A stretch of 64,000 nucleotides of DNA from the NCBI GenBank assembly GCA_012295275.1, contig CM022665.1, positions 7,428,976 through 7,492,975 on the forward strand, read 5' to 3'. How positions within the stretch are numbered: the first letter of the stretch is position 1; each line of letters begins with the position of its first letter. This DNA comes from Chrysomallon squamiferum (lineage: Eukaryota > Mollusca > Gastropoda > Neomphalida > Peltospiridae). This document shows, in pieces, positions 1 to 10,195 of the stretch. The notes beneath the pieces were generated by a model. That model was not told the origin of the DNA, did not search any database, and saw nothing but the letters and a program-made list of their open reading frames with translations. The position numbers and the translations under genes are program-made.

Positions 1-173
1 TTTATTTATTTATATTTATTTTTTATTTTTATATTATTATTATTATTATTATTTCTTTTTTTTTTTTTTTAATTTACATTTTAAAATATAATTCAAAGAT
101 ATTAATTATTTTTACTGGATTGTATTGTTATTGATATGTTTTCTTTTTCCCTTTGCCGTATAGTAAGAAAGCC

Positions 174-215
<42 letters not shown>

Positions 216-1906
216 ATCAGAATAGAGCTAAATCTATTTCGAAGAGTTCACAGACATAAGCTTAGCCTGGAAATAAATGGTCAGTCACGGACGTAATCGA
301 GAATACACTCTTCATTCTCTGAACAGGCAGACTTCGGATATTCTAAGACGGTCGACTTTAGATTTCCAAGTAGGTCGACTTTAGAACTCTGTGTAGGTCG
401 ACTTCAAACGTAGGTAAATCAATGCAGCTTTGATCATCATATAAACATACATTTTATATTACCAACTGTAAATATAAAATATTTCTCAGTAAAACTGAAT
501 CATCCGAAAATAGGACCTTTCCTTAGTTTTCTAAATAATTGAGAAATTTAATATTAAAAAAAACAACTAAAAAAAAACAACTTGTTACTTTGTTGATAGA
601 ATTTCACAATAAATATGGACGAAGCTAGCGTTCCAGAACATTAAGCAGGATAAAGCACGTACAAACGTAACAACAGAAGAGTGACTTTCTGTATACCAAC
701 TACATACTGGGAACTTATATAAGCATATGTGGAGCACTGACTGGAACAGAACAAATCCTAAAAAAAGGACATTGGTTTCTGTTTTTCTCTAGGTACTCTC
801 TATAGTCACCAGATCTGAACTCAGCTTCGGCGCCGTCTTGCCACTTTTGTTTGTGAAAATTTCCTTCGTCAGTTTTTTATTTTATTGTTTTTATTTACCA
901 TAGGTGAATCACCGTAAGTGAAAGAACTAACAATCAGATCTCAAAAAAATTAACTCCTTTCCAGGTATTTTCAAATTTTGCTTTTAAATTTCATTATTTT
1001 ATTTATTATCATTTTGGATTTTTCGCTTTGTGTTTGGAAAATCTCATACACATTTGGGGGGCCCGATTTGCCAGTACCTTACTGTAATTATTGTTTTGTA
1101 GAAATTAAAAATAAAAGTAGTAAGAACCTGTTTTCCGAAACCCACATGATTACATTAAACTTTAAAAACAAAACACAATGTTTATAAACAAAAATTTATT
1201 TCATAAATGCAAACAAAAATTTTAAACACAAATTTTAAAAACCACAAACAAAATTTCTTAATAACAAAAGACAATAAATTTGTTATTTACTGAGTTAGTA
1301 ACTGAAACAAACTAAAAATTAAAATAAAGGAAATATAATAATAGTAACTTTTACACAATAACCTGACTTTGTGTGTTTAATATAATCATAATGATTATTT
1401 TTATTTTATTTTGTTGTTTTAAATAAGTAAACATTTTTTTATTATTATTGTTATTATTAATTTTTTTTTTTTTTCAATTTGTTTTGGAGCTTTCTAGTAA
1501 AATGAAATCCCTACAAAAACAAAAAAAAAAAAAAAAAAAAAGAAAGAAAGAAAGAAGAAAGAAAAAAGTTGTATATATAAAAGTTACTTCAGAGTTAGTA
1601 ACTCTTCAAATAAAGATTGCAGTTAAGATCTACAGAATTTGTATCTCCCATGAATAATCAAGATGGCACTAATTGATTGGAGAGGGGGGGGGCGATTTTT
1701 ACGAATTCAAGCACAACAGGTTATTTATAAAAAAATATAAAAATAATAATAATGTGGGTTTTTTGTTGTTGTTGTTGGTTGTTTTGTTTTTTTAATTTAA
1801 ATTTATAATTAAAAAAAGAAAACAAGAAATGAACAAATAAAGAAAAAAGAACACATGAAATGTTGTGTTTTTTCTTGGAGGTACGTTTCTGACGTTTCGT
1901 ACAAAA
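1..1906. other. AT-rich intergenic DNA, no gene seen
   Basis: I see no coding exon with splice support. The stretch holds poly-T/poly-A runs (about 55-71, 181-211, 1466-1483, 1523-1540) and a short minisatellite at about 328-419. In that minisatellite the motif GTCGACTT begins at 351, 374 and 397, an exact 23-bp period. The open frames here are low-complexity or start in random AT-rich sequence. Confidence 0.6.
328..419. repeat. 23-bp minisatellite, about 3 units
   Basis: The core GTCGACTT recurs at 351, 374 and 397, exactly 23 bp apart, and a diverged unit may precede it at about 328. No function is visible. Confidence 0.6.
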
Positions 1907-2262
1907 TCAGTAGAACATGCCTGAACTCTGAGGTGGTGTAAAATATTCGGAGCCGATACTGAAATACAGGATCACACAACCAATGACTACAAGCAGCAGA
2001 GGATAAATACGAAACGACGTCTTGCCTTCTGGAAGCCTTGAAGGCAGGTCTTCGATGAACCTTGCGTAATCTGTAATAGTAAACCAAAGTGGTAAAAATC
2101 AGTCATTTTATGTTTCGTTATTGTTTATACTGATATTTAGAACTTACGAAAGGTTAGTTTAATTGTATATCTTATATTTGGCATTTTATTATTTAATATT
2201 CTTTTTCCAGTGACACACACATGCATACAGAGAGAGGGGGAGGAAAAGAGGGAGGGTTAGGG

Positions 2263-2329
<67 letters not shown>

Positions 2330-2765
2330 CATTAATACTAAAATTATTACCTACGAAGCAAGATCTGTTTTCCCATATTTCTCTCATTTTTTGTTCCATA
2401 TTGTTATCATCCCGCACTTTCACGTAGCTGCCGTTGCACAATGATAAATTCTTACTTTTGAACAGTTCAGCATCAAACTCTCGCACCATAACTGAAATTT
2501 CGGCAATGACTCCAAAAGACTCCAGTTTCTGCAAGACGAAAAGTCTTCTGTTTCCATTTGTAACGCAAAGAATTCCCCCAAATGGATAATACATTGTTTC
2601 CAATGGTGGCAAATCCTGAACTCTCAGACGCCCATATGCCAGATCTTCGAAAGTTTTTTCCAATGGTGTTCCGTCAGCAAACGTATTCGATATTGTACCA
2701 TGGCAATACTTCAGTTCAGAAGGGCGGACTCGTTTAGGACCCGTGTAGCCTGGCTCCAGATACAT
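1907..2765 (-). CDS. ParB/sulfiredoxin-like, tail-anchored small protein (2 exons)
   Basis: Exons on the minus strand are 2765-2351 and 2070-1907. Together they encode 192 aa, with phase 1 preserved across the GT..AG intron. An in-frame TAA lies 19-21 bases upstream of the ATG with no acceptor between them, which supports this start. Residues 11-82 are the most protein-like part. They end in NGNRRLFVLQKLE (70-82), which resembles the Asn/Gly-Asn-Arg-Arg segment of ParB/sulfiredoxin-fold nucleotide-binding domains; this is a family-level resemblance only. Exon 2 encodes a hydrophobic stretch (about 160-177, IYPLLLVVIGCVILYFSI) preceded by Arg159, and the protein ends 15 residues later. I infer a C-terminal tail anchor in an internal or outer membrane. 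A 5'UTR intron (about 2787-3185) is plausible from an acceptor at 2787-2788 and a donor at 3184-3185. The exact function is unknown to me. The gene structure is well supported; the fold call is tentative. Confidence 0.75.
2267..2327. repeat. (AG)n microsatellite in the intron of the tail-anchored gene
   Basis: An uninterrupted AG dinucleotide run of about 61 bp lies 24 bases inside the intron, next to the donor of exon 1. A naive translation through it gives a poly(Ser-Leu) tail that is not real protein. Confidence 0.95.
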
Positions 2766-3185
2766 ATTCAGAGGAATGATTTACTGCTATAATGTAATGT
2801 AACATAACATAAATGAACAGATCAGTAATCATTGTATTGATTTGTATATGAGTGTGTGTGTGTGTGTTTGTATATATGTAGGTAGATGGGTAAGTAGGTA
2901 TGTAGGTAAATAATATACCTACGTATATATGTATGTGTGTGTGTATGTGTGTGTATGTGTGTGTGTGTGTGTATTAATTTTAGTGACGTTAATACCGTTA
3001 ATACATAATTTAACGGCCTTTATCTGTGTCTTATTGCTTAATTATTCACAGCGTATATATATTTTATTTTTTGTACGTGTAAACGTTGCAGTCCCGTAAA
3101 ATAAACATTGGGGTCTTATAAAGTCAAAGATCTATAAACAGAAACATAATTATTATAATATTAACGTTATAATCGAAAATATTAC

Positions 3186-3260
3186 CTGTTTATTCACGTA
3201 ATCCTCGAACTGATGTAAATTGAATTACGTCATTGATATTATGACGTCAGAACGTTTCAA
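3186..3260 (-). promoter_or_regulatory. CRE-like pair upstream of the tail-anchored gene
   Basis: A perfect palindromic cAMP-response element TGACGTCA is at 3242-3249 and a variant (TTACGTCA) is at 3225-3232, about 460-480 bp upstream of the ATG at 2765. The setting, just upstream of a plausible noncoding exon, suggests a CREB/ATF-type promoter. This is motif evidence only. Confidence 0.4.
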
Positions 3261-3635
3261 ACTTAAACGGTTAGGACGGGGTATACGTATCTCAGTTTAG
3301 CAAAAGAAAATGACTTCTTTGATATTCTCTAATGAATTTGTAATTTATTTTCCACGTCCTGTTATCCTCCTTCTTTCATTCATAAATCTTACATTCGTCA
3401 TAAAAACACTTTCTGGACGATACACATTTATTTATTTCTTGTTGTTGTTTGTTTGTTTGTTAAAATTTATTTTAAAAATTATTTTTTTATTTTATGTACG
3501 GATGAACCCAAATACAATTAATTACATAAAATATGTGTCAGGCCTATTTGTTTGCTGGATAACACAAAATTGACTCGTTCGCACAAAAACAACAATCACT
3601 ATTATTACTACTACTTTTATTATTATTATTATTAT

Positions 3636-3765
3636 TATACATTTCAGTAATAATTACATGCTAACGAGACAGCTATTTACTATTATTATATTATTACTAT
3701 GAATATTATTACTATTATTACTATTATTATTACTGTTGTTATTACTATTATTATTATTATTACTA

Positions 3766-3820
<55 letters not shown>

Positions 3821-3858
3821 ACATTTCAGTAATAATTACATGCTAACTAGACAGCTAT
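3636..3858. repeat. (ATT)n expansion flanked by a duplicated segment
   Basis: A segment beginning with CATTTCAGTAATAATTACAT and ending near GACAGCTATT occurs at about 3641-3676 and again at about 3823-3860. Long ATT/TTA runs lie between the copies (about 3735-3819). It looks like a local duplication with microsatellite growth. Confidence 0.75.
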
Positions 3859-4116
3859 TAAAAAAAAAAAAAAAAAAAAAATGGCTCCAAAGAGTAGTCA
3901 TAAAATTCGTGTTTTATTAATTCTAGTACACTAGTTCATATTTAGCGATATTGTCTTCTGAGTATACCATTAAATATGTTATGCTCTAATCGTCATTTAT
4001 CTTTATTATATTCCAGACAAATTCTGTGTCATTGTTCAGAAACACGTTGTAATATAATTATTTGCTTACCACAAATATATTAAATTATTTATTCCCTCTT
4101 ATTTTCATTTTCAGCT

Positions 4117-4118
<2 letters not shown>

Positions 4119-4174
<56 letters not shown>

Positions 4175-4177
4175 CGC
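4119..4177. repeat. (TG)n-(CG)n alternating purine/pyrimidine tract
   Basis: About 24 TG units run directly into about 5 CG units. The whole tract alternates purine and pyrimidine over about 59 bp, which is the composition expected to favour Z-DNA. It lies in otherwise AT-rich intergenic DNA. Confidence 0.9.
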
Positions 4178-5405
4178 TGGATAAAACGTTTATGTTGCAT
4201 AAAAAAGACTCAGTAAATAAATAATACAAATGTCTATGAAAATAAACAAATAAATTGTTTACTAGAATATCTATACCAAGATAGAGGTGCAGAATGGTTT
4301 CAAAGCGACACAAACAATCTGATATACATATGCAGTGCTTGTAATTATTAGAAAGTGATTAACATTATTGCTAACAGTATAATATGGTGGGAATAACACG
4401 CAATACGCTGATATGTAATTTTATTTCTTCTTTTTATTATTATTGATAAACCAGTGGAATCCTATTCTGCGTTAATAGTCTAGATCGATATTACACTAAT
4501 AAAATAAAGATATTTATACATATTGTGTATAACCACATTTAATAAATACCTGTCCTCCCATTTTACAATTTTTCAGACATCTGTTAGGCTATAACTATTG
4601 TTTTTCTTTAGCAATATCGCAAACAAAAATGTTTATAATTATGATATATGTAAGATTATGAACTGCAGTTTTTTATTATTTGCGATGCTGTAATCAAGTT
4701 ATCTTGAATTACGTATTTCCATGATTAATTACCAATAATGTATTTATTTAATACGCTTTGCCGAGTCACTGCAGCCGTCAATATAATTATACATGTATTA
4801 GGATTAACAACATCAGTTCAGCGCACTGGCAACAGCAGCATGATGTTAGAGGATGTCCGGTGCGACGGTAGTAAAGGTACTACTATATATTTGATACCAG
4901 TAATACTTCATGAATATTCAGATAATTGTTGGCAACACGTCCGGCGCGACCGGTAAGGTTCACGTGACATAGCTCTGACCATATTAAGAAACGCGGAAAA
5001 AACTAATTTTCCATGGGTCAGTATCATCCATGTTTTGTTTTTTTCAGTCGATATCTTGGATACATAGAAGACGCTAACGATCTCCTCCGTCGGATTTGTT
5101 ATGCTACAACAACTTCATATTCAGTGTCTAGAACAAACAAGAGTTTCTAAACTTTCTCTGAACGATCATGATATATGAAAATGTTGTTTGCGTTTTGTCA
5201 CTTTGTTTTGAAAGTAATTAATAAGAGTAACAAAATAATCAAAAATGTTAAATTTAAAAAAGAAGAAAAAAGAATGAAAAGGGAAGTGTACGTATATTGA
5301 TTGAACCCCATAACTTCTGACCTTCTTTGTTCGGTCCAGATGAATCGATGAAGATCAATCTAGTCGTGGTTGATAGATGTTAGATTCCCTAAGACCCTCG
5401 TAAAG

Positions 5406-5676
5406 TAAACTCCGGAGTGATAGATTTTACGGGCTCTTGTTTCGCAAAATGATCGTATATTTTTTTTAAATATTTTTTTTCGTGTGCTCAAACGTGCTAC
5501 GGTATACATACATAAAACCCTTATCGGATATCGCTAGTTTAACTAATAAACTCCGGAGTGATAGATTTTACGGGCTCTTGTTTCGCAAAATGATCGTATA
5601 TAAAAAAAAAAAAAAAATTAGTTTACTAAAACGTGCTACGGTATGCATACATAAAACCCTTATCGGATATTGCTAG
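5406..5676. repeat. Tandem duplication of a ~130-bp unit
   Basis: Copy 1 spans 5406-5537 and copy 2 spans 5547-5676. Both begin TAAACTCCGGAGTGATAGAT and end in TTATCGGATAT(C/T)GCTAG. They differ mainly in the central A/T run and a few substitutions, so the duplication looks recent. No coding content is recognised. Confidence 0.85.
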
Positions 5677-5947
5677 AGCTAAGCCGACTCGGGTAGTAAC
5701 CTGCCCGAGACAGATATATATTTACGAGTATTGTAATTAACCAGTGCATTGTTTTAAAGATGGACGAAAAGTTCATCATTGACAGTTCTTGTTCTTTATC
5801 TTAATAGGGGAATGATTTGCAAGTGAATTTATTCATGCACTAGACTTATGGCTGTATTATTATTATTTCTATATCTTCGTGAACCTCTCCAGCTTGAATT
5901 TCTAGGCCTAGGTTTTGTTGAAATGTAGGCTCTTATGCATGCATGTA

Positions 5948-6045
5948 GGTAGGGCCGGCGCTACAATATAGGCAAACCAGGCAGCCGTCTAGGGCGCTGA
6001 TTTCAGAGGGAGCATTTCTCCAAATCAGCAACAGTTTTGAAAAAT
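5948..6045. mobile_element. GC-richer interspersed-repeat fragment
   Basis: The stretch beginning TAGGGCCGGCGCTACAATAT and continuing through AGCCGTCTAGGGCGCTG is much GC-richer than its surroundings. It resembles the end of a common animal DNA-transposon family. I cannot find a matching opposite end, so the family and the extent are uncertain. Confidence 0.35.
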
Positions 6046-6569
6046 AAATAAGAGTCGTTTTGTATCTTGGTTTATTTCATACAGGGACAAATAACTGGGT
6101 ATATTCAGACTAACCGAAACAAACAAAATGAGTGTATAAAAATCAGGACGTGATCATGTTCGCATGTTTTTCCGTAGAATCACGTGCATCCGAAACCTTC
6201 AATCGATTTATGCTTCCTTACCTTTTCCGAGCTAAGCTGAATTTTCGATGTTGTGTTGTATATTACACTTCCTTGTAGTCATAACCCTTATATATCTATA
6301 AACCATTCGTGAATCATTGTTATAATTTATTGGTAATGAATACATTATTAGTTAAATATAAAGCATATGATCGGAAGCATTAATTAAATATAAAGTATAT
6401 GATAAAATTTACACGTTCTCGCTTGATGTTCCTTACTCTGAAACGAACCATCAGTATTATATAAACGACTGCTTTCTACTTTCGTTTTCAAATTCCACGA
6501 ATCTGTTTAGTTACAGCAGATAATCATTGTAAAAGCTTTATAAGACATTTTTTCTAATAAGTTAAATAT

Positions 6570-7640
6570 TATATCAGTATGGTCGTGAACACTGTTCACA
6601 ATATTGTCATGTCTTTCGTTAAAGTATTTTAAAGTCCCAGAATACTGTTCACAGTAAAGTCATGTCTTAAGTTAACAGTATTTTTTAGTCCAGGAATACT
6701 GGAGACATTGGTCATACTATACCGTGTTTAAAATAATGTGGAGTACAATTTTCAGTCCACATATCCAATTAACAAAACAGTAGAATATTAGTAAAAAAAA
6801 TTAATAATTATTTTATTATTCCTGTCCTTCCACCCACAAATGAAATAAACATACTATTCATGTAGTTTACAACAAACAAATGTTAGTGTGTGTGTGTCTC
6901 GCATACATATATTTATAAATATTTTAACTATATGACTTCAATCCATATATTTCGATAACAAAACAAACCAAGATGTTAATATAATTTTCTTTACATCTGT
7001 CTAATTACTAATAAGATAACCTATGGTATTAATACATCAGCTGCTGTGAATTAAACACAGGTCTGCCTACATCATCTTTGTTTGCTAAAAAGTAATTAAC
7101 AAAAATTAATGATGTACTAGCTACCAATGGAAAGGTTAAAACTAACATCTCTTATAACTGCAGATGACAAAAAGAAGTTTCCTTGTTGTACAGACTCTTG
7201 TTATGTTGTATGTTAGCAATATTTTTAATACTGAAATACTGTACACAGTATGGTCATGTCTTTTGTTAAGTGTTTTTTAAACTAAAGCGACATTGATCGT
7301 ACTTTGTTTAAAATACCGTGGCCATGTCTTTTTTACAAGATTTTTGATACAGAAATAGTAATCACATACTGTAGAGACACTGTGGCATTAATATTTTGTT
7401 TGCTGTAGAAACAGTGTAGTAATGTCTTTTTAGTATTGAAATACTATTGAGAATTTTTATTTTTTTTAAGAAGTAGTACTGAAATACAACATATACAGTG
7501 GTCATGTTTTGTTTTGTTTAATAGAAATAGTACAGAAATAACGTAATTTGTTTACAAGATATTTTAGTACTGAAATACTGTAGAGACACGATCATAATCT
7601 CTTATTTACAAAACATTTAGTACTCAGATAATTCTAAAGT
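6570..7640. repeat. Degenerate repeat array (unit about 60-100 bp)
   Basis: Variants of 'TAGTACTGAAATACTGTA' followed by CACAGTATGGTCATGTCTTTT recur irregularly near 6575, 6640, 6700, 7225, 7350, 7425, 7480 and 7565. The spacing and sequence are eroded. This fits an old minisatellite or the internal repeats of a mobile element. Confidence 0.5.
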
Positions 7641-9910
7641 TAGGCAGGATCACTTTATCATTAATTATTATTATTATATATATATTTAAAAAAAATGTTT
7701 TAACAAATTCTAAGGCTAGAGCAGAGGAGAATTTCTCTTAGGTGATTCACATGGGTCACCTCAAGTTCATACCATATATCGGTGTAAACTGCCATGTAGA
7801 AAAAGTGAGGTTCACAACACAATTCATTCGGTTATGTAAAGGTATATTTTTATTAATTCAGTGTATACAATTGATAACACAAATGGAAGATAGCTAATGT
7901 CAAATGCATGTTATAAAGTTGGTCATGAGTAAACCAAAAATTATAACCCGCATTAAAATTCTTAATACAGACATTAGCATCTGTTGTAATTCAGACATTA
8001 AACTTATTGTTTTAGTTGAAGATATCACATATGTGGAAAGTACATACAAGTCAGTACTTGATATTAGAACTCAAGAATATACGTGATTCTGCAGCAGTGA
8101 TAACTGTTAATCAAAGAAATTATCACAGATCACAGGATATGATTTCTGCCAAAGACTGTAAAAGTATATTCATAGTTCTTTGTTTTCTGTATACATAAAC
8201 AGAGTAAAATACCAAACTCATATGACTACTCCAGTGATACTGTTGATATTTAAATCATATGGTGTTTACACTGTAGTGATATAGTATCTAGATCAGCTAT
8301 GAGGTATGTCATACTGTTAAGCACATTCATACACGATGTTTTATATTATCTCTATAACATACTGAATAAAATACCTCAATGATATGGTATCTATTACAGT
8401 ATTAAATATATTTGTACATGATCTGTTGTATGTTATCTTTCATTACTTTTTTATTTTTTATTAATAAATTCTTACTTATAAGCACATAAATAACAGCTTC
8501 ATTTTTATTGCAGATCTCATTAAAGTTTCCTGTAAGAAATGTGTATTAAAAGGAATAAATAAAGAGATATTTAGATCAGCCCATATCAAAAACAAATTAG
8601 TTTAACATGATCAGTGTTTCTGAAAGTGACTTCTGCACAAGCTATCATTTTCAGAAAAATAAACCATTTATATTCAGATGTTATAGATTAAAACTTTAAA
8701 AATCTAAATTCCATTCCCTCTGTGTTTTGTTACTTTTTGAGAATACATCCATTAAATGTGATAAAATATACCCAAAATAATAAGAAAAACCCCAATGAAT
8801 TTATAAAATAAATTTCATTTAAAAGGCTTCTGTGACAACTCAGTCAATTATTCTTGCACCTTTTCCTCATCTGTAGAGCATTTTGATGTGTGAGAGATTG
8901 GCACGACATCATACATTAACCCCACTACATTCTGAAAAATAATTCATTTCAGTTAATATGTAATATCAACCTTCTGGTATCAGCATATAATGTCTAAAAA
9001 TCCATGTGTTTACAAATTATTACTTTATTGCTATATGAACATGTTTATGTTATAAGACCATGAATTTAAAGTTTCACCAAAGTTTGCCTCCAAGTCCTTT
9101 GAATCCAATGTATGTTGGATTTTTTTTTCTTCCCCACATTGCTGATATCTGTCATTTAAATTAGAAACAGCTAATTACATATCAAATCTGGAACATATAG
9201 GTTAAATTAAATGCATGAATACATAAATTTGTTTGGAATCAACATTTCCTGTTATGCACCGAATACTGCAGCAGTCTTTAACTGTACCTTTCAGAAAAGT
9301 AAAATTCATGTTTATTTAGCAATATATTAAAATATAAATATGAAACAGAATCTCCCATGTCAAACCGGTAAAATATTATTATGATAATTGTTAATATTTA
9401 TTTAACACAGTAATAAATCAGGAAATACATGTTTGTAACAATTTAGCTGGTTATTTCACGACATTATTCTGTTTTGCTGACAAGATTTAACGCTTATGCT
9501 ATGATGATGTGGATGGACAATATGTAATCATACCCGATGATGTTAATGTTGCTACTGGAGTTCTTGTTGGTCTTCTCTTGTCTGTGCATAATGGGAGTAC
9601 TAGAAATTTAAAATGCAAAACAGACTATTAAGGATCATTGTTCATTTGGCTGTAAAATCTGTAGTCTATGATTTATGTCAAAATTTTATTAAACTTTTCA
9701 ATTTTTAGTGAGATATAAATTTACTTACACTCGATTACAAACAGATTTATTGTGCAGATTCTAATAAGATAATATCGATGTAGTTAGAAATTAAATTCTT
9801 CAACAACAATAAATCATTACATGCATCAACATCTACTAAACAATACTTCAGCGAAATTCTCAAAAACATTATTTATGAAACATTTTTGTTATGAATATTC
9901 ATTAGCATCT

Positions 9911-10195
9911 TTACTTCCGTCGCATTGGACGAGTTATGATTGTTTTGCTCTAGCTGGCAACAGGGTTATATAACCTGTCGGTTAACTAATCGCATTATAT
10001 TACGTAGCTATTTCAGCGTCTTAATTAATCTGACCAACCACCGCCAATAATCACAGCCAGTTTCATACCAAATTACATAAACTATAAATGCAATATATGC
10101 TGTATTACATGAACAAATAATTATAAAGTTCTAAGAAGCTGAAATTAAACTTTACATACCACCGTTTACGTGATTACTTCCCTTTTTGTTTATCA
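9911..10195 (+). promoter_or_regulatory. Probable NEK9 promoter / 5'UTR
   Basis: Within 300 bp upstream of the NEK9 ATG lie an ETS-type ACTTCCG at 9913-9919 and an inverted CCAAT core (ATTGG) at 9924-9928. Both are common in TATA-less housekeeping promoters. No TSS can be fixed from sequence alone. Confidence 0.35.

Larger units (their letters stand above)
2766..9910. other. Repeat-rich intergenic region, no gene supported
   Basis: No exon chain can be built between the tail-anchored gene and NEK9. The region contains microsatellites, a short tandem duplication (5406-5676), a degenerate repeat array (about 6570-7640) and interspersed-repeat-like patches. The short open frames at 4738-4956, 5482-5676 and 7904-8198 have no recognisable domains or splice partners. 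Confidence 0.55.
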
